Shown piece by piece: positions 44,511 to 55,639 of a DNA stretch of 64,000 bases. The notes below the pieces were generated by a model that worked only from the letters and a program-made list of their open reading frames with translations, searched no databases and was not told the DNA's origin. Location of the stretch: assembly GCA_934045905.1 (NCBI GenBank), contig OW203767.1, positions 30,316,520 through 30,380,519 on the forward strand, in the 5' to 3' direction. How positions within the stretch are numbered: the stretch's first letter is position 1; the number at the start of each line of letters is the position of its first letter. The translations under genes and the position numbers were made by a program. This DNA comes from Leuctra nigra (taxonomy: Eukaryota > Arthropoda > Insecta > Plecoptera > Leuctridae).

Positions 44511-46368
44511 ATCTAGTGGAGCGGTCGCTCCACCCAGCCAAGTCGTACTATACACTCACACTCACTCAACATACCGTAAATGCCTAATAAACTGAGGAGC
44601 AGACCAAACACTTTTACTGTAAGCAACAACATGGCATTTTCGGCCTACTGGATCTCAAAATTGGGAAATCTCACATTGTTGCGAAATAACTTAATTTTGA
44701 GCTATGGCCCACCTGACAACATATACCAAATTTGGGAACAATACGTTATGCCGTTTGGGTGCTAGAGGGCCGTGAAAACAGTGAAATTACACCCCTTTTA
44801 AAAGCTATCTGATGATGATGATTCAGATTCAGATATCAGGAAACGTTGCTATCACCGCCACAGCCTAAACGGCTGAACCGATCGATATGAAAATTTTACC
44901 ACATGTGCACTTTTGGCGTCTGATGATACCTTTTTTCTTATAAATTTTTTGTGCCGCCATTTTTAAACCGAAAGTGACGTCATATATCAAAAACGGCTGG
45001 ACCGATTAGAACGAAATTAGCGCCATTCGATTTAGAAGGTCATCTATAAGGAATACCAATAGTGAAAGAAGAAATGTTCTATAACCTAAACCGGAAATGA
45101 CGTCATAAAAATGACAAATCTGACTAAAATCATCTCTTATATCAATAACTACATATTCAGAAGGCTTATAATGTTACATAACATTTATTCGACGCTAAAA
45201 GTATCAATAGATGGCGCTGCGGTCACTGTGAATATTTTCAAGATGGCGAGAGTAATGAGGACTCTGTTCACCTCCAACATGGTTTCTAATGGCAAAACAT
45301 GGTTCAAAAACACGCAATTAACAGGATATTCAGACCATTGAAGTCCTTTTTAACCTGATACTATGCAAACTCATGAATGTATGAACATACAGTAACTATT
45401 CATTTCCGTTAATGGATAATAGATAATTTTTAAATAAAACTTAAAATTTTCAGTAATAATACTTCTAGAGTGACATGATTGGTTGGTCGATGGGCGGAGC
45501 TAGCTTCTCATTGGCTGACGCATTTCATGTTTGCATCATTCTGAGACTGCAATTTGAACTCGGAGAAAAATTCTGAGGTGACAGATCGAAAAAGCACAAT
45601 CTTTTCTATAACTGTAATTATTTTTAAGTTTCTATGTTTAATAGTGCCTGATGTAGAGGTGTCTAAACATAGCATGTTGCTTATGAGAAATGAATTCTGT
45701 CCTCAAACCTCTAGTGCTACTTTCTGCCGTCAGAGCGCACATTGCAACTTTTAGTGTCGAATAGATACAAATTTTAGGTGGCAGTGATGTCAACCGCCAT
45801 TTTGAAAACCGGAACTCGAGAACGGCTGGACCGATTGGAACGAAACTTTTGCTATACTTTGTAACATATTATTTATAGCATTAACACAGTAACAAGCACA
45901 ACTTTTCTTAGCAACCAAATCACAAAATCTTATTTTTTAAAAGAATTATAATCTTTGGTGCCACAATATGTTACAAGTTGTAATAATAAACTGAAAAAAG
46001 GAGTGATATCCCCATAAAAAACACTCCGTGTAAAAATACCAGCCAAGTCTCTTCAATTAAAAAGAAATAAAAGAAATCTAAAAATTCAGCACTGAAAAGT
46101 AGTGATATCAAAAAAATGGCCAAGTCAAAACTTTTCAAAAAATACTTGGCGCATCGTTTTTTAGGACATATGTAGATGAGTACATTTCATTTCCTGCCTA
46201 CTTCTTTACTATTTATATGCACGATGCGCCAAGTATTTTTTGAAAAGTTTTGACTTGGCCAATTTTTTGATATCACTACTTTTCAGTGCTGAATTTTTAG
46301 ATTTGTTTTATTTTTTTTAATTGAAGAGACTTGGCTGGTATTTTTACACGGAGTGTTTTTAATGGGGA
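44511..46368 (-). mobile_element. family X element, copy E
   Basis: Read on the minus strand: 5' hairpin 46368-46009, body, 3' terminal hairpin and CTAGAT at 44511. It is very close to copy D throughout. A 574-bp insertion (45188-45761) interrupts the body. Modules: GCCGCCATTTTTAAACCGAA with TGACGTCA (44953-44982), CCGGAAATGACGTCA (~45092-45106), and GCCATTTTGAAAACCGGAA (~45798). It lies tail to tail with D, so the two form an inverted pair around 41267-44510. Confidence 0.78.
45188..45761. mobile_element. 574-bp TA-flanked TIR element inside X copy E
   Basis: TIRs TTCGACGCTAAAAGTATCAA (left) and, complemented, TTCGACACTAAAAGTTGCAA (right). TA lies at 45186-45187 and again at 45762-45763. 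Copy D shows the empty site with a single TA near 40587, which proves insertion with a TA duplication, as in Tc1/mariner elements. There is no transposase; the interior contains GGGCGGAGCTAGCTTCTCAT and ORFs under 70 codons. Confidence 0.82.
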
Positions 46369-47011
46369 TACAATAATAGGCCAAGCAACGAAGGCTAAAA
46401 ACAGGCCGAACCCGGGACAAATTGCATGATTTGTCTTTTTCAACAGACCTTATTCAGAAAAAATCGCTGATTACAACAAAAAAAAGTTTTACGCAGAGAT
46501 GTGAAGGGAAATTGTCCAAAATTACGTGTAAAGTTCAAATTTTGAGAACATAAAATATTTTTTTTAGAATCACAGAACACATTTTGATATTTGTTTTCAA
46601 TAAAAAGTATGTATTATATTAAGATACAATACTCGAAAATAAATTGGATGATAATATTAATTATTTTTGGATTTATTCAATGATTTCATAAAATGACGTC
46701 ATTTAAATAATTAGTCGTAGTGACGTAACTAAAGGAGCTAGAATAAATGTTTTTACGGGAAAATGTTGGTAATAAAGCCTTATATTTTAGGTATGAATAT
46801 GATCAAAGGTTATCACGCATCTACTAATTGTTGTCAAACAAAATTTTAATCAAATTATATGACAAATTAAACATCAATATAACGCAATTATTGGCATAAC
46901 GGCGGAACTGTTTGATCAGGAAATGTTGTCCCTTATAGAATTTTGGTGCCTGATAAAACCTAGCCCAGAGAGAGATTTGGGACGCCATTTTGAAACCGGA
47001 AGTTGCATCAT

Positions 47012-47524
47012 TTATTTTATTTTATTTAATTTTACACAGCTTTGGAAATAAATTTCCGGTGGCTGGAGATGGAATTACATATATAAAATACATTTAAGTG
47101 TTGTTACAATGCAATTGACAATATTCAAGAAATCAGATCTGGAATTCATCGGAGAGTATATTCTCCAATGGGGTTGTTCACGCAAAACTATTGTAGATGG
47201 CGCTGCTGTTCTAATCGTCCGGGAGAGAGCCAATCAAAATGCATCTAGCGGAATGGAAGGTTTTTAAACTTTGGCGGGAGTTTGATTCAGAGATCTAGGA
47301 TTCAGAAACCAACCAATCAGAGAGAGGCACTTCCAATGCCGCTAGCGCTGCGAGTGAGAGCAAATGGCAGTGAACAACCCCATTGGGCAGCGTCAGGTAG
47401 GGACTCCATCTTCTTCGCTGGCAAGCGGTTCCAGAGCCGACAAGTTCTACCCAGGAATGAGTGCAGACCGATGTTCGTCTTGTATCGCCTCAGATTTAGT
47501 TTGAGGCTATGGTCATGCCGGGTG
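47012..47524 (-). mobile_element. 5'-truncated LINE inserted in Y
   Basis: The left arm of Y is interrupted here, while the right arm (49855-49885) preserves the empty site. ATCAT occurs at 47007-47011 and 47525-47529, a short target duplication. On the minus strand the insert ends in an (AAATA)-type tail at 47012-47040 and contains the end of an ORF2 reading frame. It is a different LINE from the two larger ones in this window. Confidence 0.8.
47317..47524 (-). pseudogene. LINE ORF2 C-terminal fragment
   Basis: The last ~68 codons of a non-LTR retrotransposon ORF2. The segment RYKTNIGLHSFLGRTCRLWN followed by RLPAK matches the usual C-terminal pattern (R-x-R-T...SFxxRxxxxWNxLP) found after the RT domain in Jockey/CR1/R1-like elements. 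The frame continues upstream into Y sequence, which is not part of the protein. The stop is at 47317. No RT motif is included. Confidence 0.75.
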
Positions 47525-47806
47525 ATCATCTTGAAAACGGCTGAACCGATTATAACGGAACTGGTGGCAATCGACTCCAACGGTCATATGACAAAACAGA
47601 TCAATAGTAAAACCAGAAATTACCAATAACAAATACCGGAAATGACGTCACAAGTATTCAAAATTCTTCTAAACCCCCTGTTCAACAATAAATACATTAT
47701 TCTGGCTTGTTATAATGTAATATATGAATTTATTAAAAAAAATCTATGTGGCATTGTTTTCAGTAGCCATTTTGAGAACCGGAAGTGATTCCATAGCTCG
47801 GAAACG

Positions 47807-47939
47807 TTTTTTTTATAAAATCTTTATTCACACATGTACATAGATTTACAATCACAGTTGATATACAAACAGAAAAAGTGAATAATAGGAATACTTAGAA
47901 ACTAATAAAGAAATCAGGGTCTTTAACTTCCAGGCAAAA
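47807..47939 (-). mobile_element. short poly(A) retro-insert in Y
   Basis: GGAAACG occurs at 47800-47806 and 47940-47946. Between them lies a 133-bp segment that on the minus strand ends AATAAAGATTTTATAAAAAA, i.e. a polyadenylation signal then A-tail. This is the signature of an L1-type retro-insertion of a truncated transcript (LINE or cellular mRNA). Its source is not recognised. Confidence 0.75.
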
Positions 47940-48359
47940 GGAAACGTATTGGAATGAAATCAAATACCAATTAATTAAGTGGATACCACTCTGTTTCTGG
48001 AATTAGAAAATGCCGGCATAATTTTATGTCGGTACAGCATTATAACTAGGTACCAATATTTTTATTACCATGATATAACCAAAGATAATTAAAGCAAGAA
48101 GATGTTTCATGTAATGTTAAAATCTGTCTGTGATAATTTGCGAAAAAAAAACAGAGTCCCATGTCATAAATAAACCTCACCAATAGATGTCTCTGTGTTT
48201 GGGGATCATTCTGGCAGCACTGCATTTCAAGATTTCAAGGTGCATAGACTGTGTTTAACTATCTCTACCAGCATTTTCTTATGAAATATTCCATGGCCAG
48301 CTAAAATTATAAATAGCAAACAAAAGTTTCTTTGCCATGAAAACTTAGGTTTTATTTAA

Positions 48360-49233
48360 GGTGGCTGGGTCGATCGACCATTTTTCAGATAGTATTCAAT
48401 TTTGCTGTACTCACTCATTGGTATCCCCTAAACAACACTTCAAAAAATAAAATACTTCCCGTGTCTAGTTTTCGAGATAGGCGAATAAGAAAGCAGTATT
48501 TTCCCCATGTTATCTTATGGCAGGTTTCAAAAATTTGCTACAAATGAAGATTCTAATTAATTGGCTCGATAGATTTTCAAAAAATCTATATAAGAAAGAA
48601 TCTTTGGTCTATTTACTTTCATTAAAAAAATATAAACCAATATCATCGTGTGCTAAATAAAATAGATTTTCAAAAAATCTATATAAGAAAGAATCTTTGT
48701 TCTATTTACTTTCATTAAAAAAATATAAACCAATATCATCGTGTGCTAAATAAAAAGTTATAGGCGATTCAATTCAAATTGCGAATCAAGTCAAAATACT
48801 TTTGGCAACATGGGAGTGCTCAAGGTAGTTAGAAGGCACTAAATGCCTACTAAAGATACCTTGACTTTTCATGAAAGTAAACTCTAGGTGTAAGCTCAGC
48901 AAGCTCAGCCATCATGACTCCACACAAATCAAAATTTTCAAAGTACGATGTTGCCATATTGTACCGTATTGTTAAAATTTTAGATAATTCTTCAATATCC
49001 AAATCAAAACTAACTTCTTTGGGGCAGTAATACTGCTCGAAATAATAAGATAACGTATAAACATAGAGATTCATATACTGTATAAATACCATTTAAATGT
49101 TGTCTATTTCAACTACCCAGTATATTATACAAGTAAATTATGTGCTAAAAGAATTTATAAACGTGATTTTTTTACACTTAATAAATTAGTGAAAGCTCTC
49201 CAATACTTCAGAAAATCGATCGATCCAGCCACC
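48360..49233. mobile_element. TTAA-flanked TIR element inside Y
   Basis: The ends GGTGGCTGGGTCGATCGA and, complemented, GGTGGCTGGATCGATCGA are flanked by TTAA at 48356-48359 and 49234-49237, as in piggyBac-type insertions. It is 874 bp long and contains no transposase. It carries the 93-bp tandem duplication at 48571-48756. It lies in the spacer of Y between the inner arm segments. Confidence 0.72.
48571..48756 (+). repeat. 93-bp tandem duplication
   Basis: AGATTTTCAAAAAATCTATA starts at 48571 and again at 48664. The two 93-bp units differ at about one base, so the duplication is recent. Confidence 0.9.
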
Positions 49234-50495
49234 TTAATTTCTCTCTCAATACATATCGAAATGACATGAGATCAATTGCACTTTATTCAGCTCGAAATTG
49301 TGTACATTAAAAGTTACATTTAATAAGTAAATGCCGATTACCAGAGCCATGGAACTTGAAGCAACTTCAGAACTAGCTTGGACTTTTCAAGGTAAACTGT
49401 GAATTGTATTAGATAGACATTGCAACATTGTATTTGAAGGTTTTGAAGTCCAACAACATAAGTGGGAGAGAGACAGACATATATGAATAAGAGACATCTA
49501 TTGGTGAGGTTTATTATGAGACATGGGACTTTAATTTTTTTCACAAATTCTCACAGAGAGATTTTAACATTACATGAAACATCTTCCTGCTTTAATTATC
49601 TTTGATATAACCATGTTAAAACTTATTATTTTTTCATTATAAATAGCGACTTTTACAATTAAATTCATCAAGATATGCATTTATGTATTTATTTAATGTA
49701 CTTATTGTTAAATAGGGGGTTTTAGAAGAATTTTGAATATTTGTGACGTCATTTCCGGTATTTGTTATTGGTAATTTCTGGTTTTACTATTGATCTGTTC
49801 TGTCATATGACCGTTGGAGTCGATTGCCACCAGTTCCGTTATTATCGGTTCAGCCGTTTTCAAGATGATGCCACTTCCGGTTTCAAAATGGCGTCCCAAA
49901 TCTCTCTTTGGGCTAGGTTTTATCAGGCGCCAAAATTCTATAAGTGACAACATTTTCTGATCAAACAGTTCCGCCGTTATGCCAATAATTGCGTTATATT
50001 GATGTTTAATTTTTCATATAATTTGATTAAAATATTTGTTTGACAACAATAAGTAGATGCGTGGTGAACTTTTGATCATATTTATACTAAAAATATTAGG
50101 CTTTATTACCAACATTTTCCCGTAAAAACATTTATTCTAGCTCCTTTAGTTACGTCACTATGACTAATTATTTAAATGACGTCATTTTATTAAATAATTG
50201 AATAAATCCAAAAATAATTAATATTATCATCCAATTTTTTTTCGACTATTGTATCCTAATATAATACATACTTTTTATTGAAAACAAATATCAAAATGTG
50301 TCCTGTGATTCTTAAAAAAAATATTTTATGTTCTCAAAGTTTGAACTTTACACGTAATTTTGGGCAATTTCCCTTCACATCTCTGCGTAAAACTTTTTTT
50401 TGTTGTAATCAGCGAATTTTTCTGAATAAGGTCTGATGAAAAAGACAAATCTTGCAATTTGTCGCGGGTTAAATGCTTCGTTACTTGGCCTATAA

Positions 50496-51329
50496 TGGAG
50501 TAGCAACTATAAATAGTGTGTGCAGACACAAAACGAAATCAGTGCCTAAATAGCATAGCTGCACTATTGGAAAGAAACGCAAACAGCGTGAATGCTGCAG
50601 GGTAGAATAGTAGAACGCCGTGCGTCGTTTTGGAGAACGTGCATACGTACAGGTAAATTAATGAAGTCGTATTTTCAATAGACAAACGAAATGGGAGCAG
50701 CTTTGCAGATGGAATGAAATAATAATATTGCGACAAAGTATAGCAATATGTGCAGGTGGAGATATTGTATACCCTGTCAATGCGACGAAGAGAATCTTCT
50801 TTGATGTTGGAATAAGTCAGTGCAAAGCGTAGGAAAATCATATCGCTTTTTAGAAGCTCAAAGTAAAGCAAAAAAACGATGTGATATCACAATTTCTTTA
50901 TCAATTCATTGAATCTAGGTTTCACGATTTTTTGTTATTTTTATTTTTTGAATATGTTTGTTTGTAAAATGTACAGGCATTGCAGTAGAATGGTTGGCAT
51001 AGCAACCCAATGAAAGGTGTAGGAGGATCTAATCTGACAGCCGCCACCAATCTCATATTTACAATGATTATTTATGAGTGCAGAATATGTAATTATAGTA
51101 AGTATAAACACATTTTCCAGTTAAATACTCATCGTAGGAGAAAAGTGAGTTTTGTACCTATTATTTTTAACCTAGATGCATTTTCCCTAAAAGAAACCTA
51201 CAGTTGTTGCATACAGTGCTAGAGTCTTTTTGAGCTGTTATTGTACCAAATACGAAGAAAAGTGGTCTTAATTGTTCGGAAAGAATGCGTCAAAAATCCA
51301 TTTGAAAGATATGCGTAGTATTTATACCA
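50496..51329. other. non-coding DNA, no gene seen
   Basis: Overlapping chance frames on the minus strand at 50539-50871 have no motif. Nothing else visible. Confidence 0.4.
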
Positions 51330-51339
51330 CATATTCATT

Positions 51340-51625
51340 ACGGAACAGGTTGGGTGAGTGGTAACGATCTGAACTTGTATTCCGGAGGTCTGGGTTCGAT
51401 TCCTGCGGCCGTCCTTCCTGACTGGGGTTTTTTCGTGGTTTTCCCTCAGTCGACAGGTAAATGCTGGGAAGGTACCTTACTAATAGGCCACGACCGCCTC
51501 CTTCCAACTTTCCATCCTTACCTACTCTTCACCATCATATTCTCCCAATCATCATCATAATCATTCATCCGTCGCCATTAGCCTCGCTGCAGAACAGTGC
51601 GACGTTAAGCCCCAGACAAAAAAGA
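51340..51625 (+). mobile_element. tRNA-derived SINE, full length
   Basis: The 5' part is tRNA-like: an A-box-like TGAGTGGTAACG near 51354 and a perfect B box GGTTCGATTCC near 51392. The body has TTTTCGTGGTTTTCCCTCAG, GGTACCTTACTAATAGGCCA and CTTCCAACTTTC, a body I recognise as widespread in arthropod SINEs. The tail has GCCATTAGCCTCGCTGCA and AACAGTGCGACGTTAAGC, then an A-rich end. CATATTCATT (51330-51339) and CACATTCATT (51626-51635) look like a 10-bp target duplication with one change. It would be transcribed by pol III and moved by a LINE in trans. Confidence 0.82.
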
Positions 51626-51635
51626 CACATTCATT

Positions 51636-54197
51636 TGGTAAATCGGCCTTTAAAGTATAAATGAACCGATGTTCATAGCAACTCTTCCCTTACCGTCGCA
51701 TTATCACGATATGTATTGTACTATTTTAAAATGAAAGCTGCGTTGCAGACATCCGGGTCGGTTTCTGCGTCGACCGCAGAAGCTTCTTACGCGACTTACA
51801 CTTTTAGATGAACCAAATAAAAGGGTCCACGACCTCAACAAGTAACTTGTTTTGCTAAAGTGAAGGAATAAAATGTGCGCGCAGCAGAAGATTAGTTTTC
51901 ATTTCAACGAGGTACACCGAGAAGGGAAAACTAAATAAAAAGTCGCGCCGAGGTAAATGCAGGTGATAATGTTTCAGAAATTGCGTTATCACTTTAAAAC
52001 CATCCCAGTTATTTTCAATGCACAAAATTATTAGCATCGCTTTTTCTTTATTACACATAAGAGTTCTTAATATGTCTTGGAAATACTTATAGGAACATTA
52101 TGTGTGTCTAATAGTGTAAAACGTTTAATGACAATCATTTTCATACTTAGGAAAATGTTGCGATCAATTCAAGATCTGTTCAAGTTGAATAAATTTTAAG
52201 TAGAATGAAGAAAACTTATGCATTTTTGATTTACATTATTCCTTTCAATGAATCGAACATAATGACGATTCAGAAAGTTACCTACTCTAAAACAATGATC
52301 CATTTTTATTTATTTCCTTCCCACTCTGTAGAACGTATAGCTCGTATTATTGCATGCTTTTCTACATGTGTTTTGAAGCATTTCCCGTGCACCTATTTGT
52401 AATTAAGCTTGATTGCATGTATGTTTCACATGCATGCTTGCTTGACATACATGTTTGATACATATTTGACACTCAAGCTAGACGTTAGGAAACTGATTCA
52501 AACAGAGAGAAAAATCCGGTATAATAAATATTGGAAAGTTGAGAATAAAAATTATATTCGTTAAGTATAAGAATTGGAACACAAGATTTATTTTCGGGAG
52601 AAATGTTAAATTATCATATAAAACATATAACGTCCACACTCACCACATTTCTCACATGATAAAGCAGTTTGTTGTGCAATGAAACAAATTGTTTGTCTTA
52701 TTTATTTGATGACAACCTCATCCCTCTGTTCATGTGATAAACGCGCAACAGTGTATGGCGCAGAGTGGGTAGAAGTGAGGGGGTGGGGGGGGGGGGGGAC
52801 GTTTATACCTTCAGCAAAGCACTTGAGCTGAAAGATATGACAGGAGAAAGAGATGTCACGCACATTCACGCACATCCGTCATCCCCGGACAATGTAATTA
52901 CATTAAAACCCAGTCAGACGAAGAAATATCGTCTTTTACTTCTGCATGTGTTGGGTTGTTTCTATTTTCAAACACGTCGCTTTGTGGCGTGCAGTTAGTC
53001 GGTGGGAATTTAAAATGTAATTTCCAGACATTTTCTCGTCAAAGAAATGTTTTGTAGAAGTTAGTGTGTGTTTAATGGCGTGCTGTGAGAAGGATAAATG
53101 TGGTGAAGATTTTACTAGAGTTTTTTTTAAATTGCATTTTTGGCCTTTTTTTAAAACAGAAGGTTGTGATATGAAAATGCCACTAGATTTGACATGAAGA
53201 ATTGTCTTTCTACTATCGTAGATTCATCCTTTTTACAGAGATTTATATTTTTTGTCATTTCTGTCACGTTGATGTAAAATATGATGAAAAATATAATTAT
53301 ACCTATAATCTGTTGGGCCCAAATATTATTGCATTATCCTCTAATTATCACATAATCATGATGTTAATCAACCTGAAATTTGTTATATAAACATTAATCT
53401 ATAAAATTACTTAAAATAATTTTCATATTTTTTAACCATAGCCGCTTTTGTTCAATAAATGCAAATGTTGTATAGAGTATAATGAAGGAGTAAATACACT
53501 GCATAAATAGATTATCTACAGTGTTATTTTTAGTTTAAATCAAAGTCGACCATGAACTTTAAGAACTATTCATTGATCCAGTTTTATGTGAAATATTCTT
53601 TCAGCAATATAAAAAGGTATAAATCTACAGTTTCCCTGCCAGTCATTGCATGCTAAGCTCTCCCTTGTCAGGGCTTTATTGAAATAGTATTTCAAGTCAA
53701 TAATGAAAGACATAGATACTTGACGTAGAAGACAACCGTTTAATTAAACTAAAACCAATAAGAAATCATAAAAAAACAAGAAAACCCGGATCTGAAATCT
53801 CATAACATGAGACGATATCTTGAATTAGAATATCTTTCCATAGACGACGATGTTATTGGTCTAATTTAAATAAGCCAATCAGAGGTTGAATAGTTTACTC
53901 ATGCAAATGACATAAGCCGAGTACAACAGAGCCGCATGTGCTTGCCATCAGAGCTATCAGAAGGTTATTTCGTAGCTGGCAGTGGCCGGAATAGCAAGTT
54001 CAAAAGCTTGCTCACTGGGGAGGGGGGAGGGGTGGGGAGGGGGAGGCAATCATTGCCCGGAATTCTTACAATATGGTAATATCTTTCTTCAATCTTGGGA
54101 AAATGTATTCGGTTGAATTTTCTTGTTGGACGGCTTTCAAACGAAGTCAGATTATTTGAGGCAAATTGTGTTGGTATTTCATCGGGAAAATTGAGTA
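51636..54197. other. non-coding DNA with G-rich tracts
   Basis: No gene supported. A G-run of about 20 lies at 52776-52798 and a G-quadruplex-type tract at 54018-54048 (runs of 4, 6, 4, 4 and 5 G separated by single bases). Short frames around 51855-53390 lack context. Confidence 0.45.
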
Positions 54198-54591
54198 TCC
54201 CAGAAAAAAACACTCCGTGTAAAAAAGGCAGCCAAGTCTCTTTACTTTAAAAAAATTCAACACCGAAAAGGAGTGATATCAAAAAAGGAGCCAAGTCAAT
54301 GACATTTCCAAATATTTAATCGTATCTTTGAAATAAAAGTATAAACACCGAGAAATACTTTACAAAAGGACTTGGCGCATCTTTTTTTAAAGACATCATT
54401 CTATTTTAAAAGTGGAAAGAAATTTACAAGTAGGTACATTTTCCTCTTTCTATTAGAGCCAGAATCTATGAATCAAGCTACTTTTAGTAATGACTATTTT
54501 ATAGTTTTGTCAATGGCGATAGAAGCATGATTTTATGCTGTAATATATAAGTAATATAAGGGTGAAAGAATTACATAACAATTGGAAGTGG

Positions 54592-54781
54592 TGAGAATGT
54601 AGGTTTCTTTGGAAAACTTCCATGGAGTCAGGAGTCAGGATCCTCATCAGTGTGTTGTGTCTAATGTCCGCCCGTCCGATCGGGTAGCTCAGTTGGTAGA
54701 GCTCTCGCCCGGCAAGTGAGAGGTCCCAAGTTCGTGCCCCGGTTCGGTCGGATATTTTTCACAACACACATCCCTTCATAT
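54592..54781 (+). mobile_element. SINE-like insert with central tRNA-Ala-like domain
   Basis: CAATTGGAAGTGG occurs at 54579-54591 and 54782-54794, an exact 13-bp target duplication. The 190-bp insert has the tRNA-like domain in its centre (54678-54750) instead of at the 5' end, with TGTGTTGTG before it and CACAACACA after it, which form a short stem around the tRNA part. No poly(A) tail. The insertion lies in the loop of the X copy F hairpin and so is younger than X-F. Confidence 0.75.
54678..54750 (+). tRNA. tRNA-Ala(GGC)-like pseudogene
   Basis: A cloverleaf can be drawn: acceptor GATCGGG with TTCGGTC (three wobble pairs), D arm GCTC/GAGC, anticodon stem CTCGC/GTGAG (one G-T pair) with loop CCGGCAA, and T arm CCAAG/CCCGG (two mismatches). 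The anticodon would be GGC. Position 33 is C where U is nearly universal, the T stem is damaged, and the 5' acceptor half has alternatives. It lies inside a retro-inserted repeat, so I take it as SINE-derived and not a functional tRNA. Confidence 0.55.
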
Positions 54782-55639
54782 CAATTGGAAGTGGGCTCAT
54801 ACATATTCTTGCAGTACTGTTAATATGGCGATATTAGACTGGTATCTTTTCATAATTTGATCTTGACTGAAGGAAATCATGAAACGTTGTCAAATAATTA
54901 CTAACTAATGGAACACAATTATATATTTTTGAAGTGTCAAGTGTATAAAGTTAAATTTTTTAATAGAAATTCAATATGACTGTCTTCTTTGTGAAATGTA
55001 TTTTTATAAAATGTGTATTAATAGAAATTGTTACATGATGAGAAGGTATAACGCATGAGACTTAATTATATTCACCACGAAACAATATTACGAAGATAAC
55101 TATTGTGTATATTTATAGAAAGCATAGACAACAAGTTTCATAGCGTATATATTCATATAGAAAATATTTTACAGAAGGTATGTATAATATGTACCTAATT
55201 GAAAGATGTTTCCCTATTATTCTAAACATTCAAAATGACGGTTGTATATAAATGGCACATGCTTATGAATAGAAAAATGTCTTTAAAAAAACGATGCGCC
55301 AAGTCCTTTTGTAAAGTATTTCTCGGTGTTTATACTTTTATTTCAAAGATACGATTAAATATTTGGAAATGTCATTGACTTGGCTCCTTTTTTGATATCA
55401 CTCCTTTTCGGTGTTGAATTTTTTTAAAGTAAAGAGACTTGGCTGCCTTTTTTACACGGAGTGTTTTTTTCTGGGATATCACTTCTTTTGTTAGTTTATT
55501 CATACAGCTTGTAGCACAGCTTGTGTCCGTGCAAGAACTTATTTCTTTAAAAAAATACGCCTATGCCGATTTGGATACTTAGAAAAGTTGCGTTTGGTAT
55601 ATAAGATTAAAATAATTATCCAAGAAGAATAGCTTTAAG

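Larger units (their letters stand above)
46377..50492. mobile_element. element Y, 4.1-kb foldback with TAA duplication
   Basis: Ends TAGGCCAAGCAACGAAG (left) and, complemented, TAGGCCAAGTAACGAAG (right), flanked by TAA at 46374-46376 and 50493-50495. A 3-bp TWA-type duplication is typical of PIF/Harbinger elements. Arms pair over long stretches (46400-47006 with 49850-50480; 47530-47690 with 49690-49850; 48065-48190 with 49470-49610). The arms carry CRE and ETS modules like those in X. It has been hit by a LINE fragment, a poly(A) retro-insert and a TTAA element, and has no intact transposase. Confidence 0.75.

Noticed and set aside
54678..54750. A functional tRNA-Ala gene
   Set aside because: C at position 33, a mismatched T stem, and location inside a target-duplicated insert point to a SINE-derived pseudogene.
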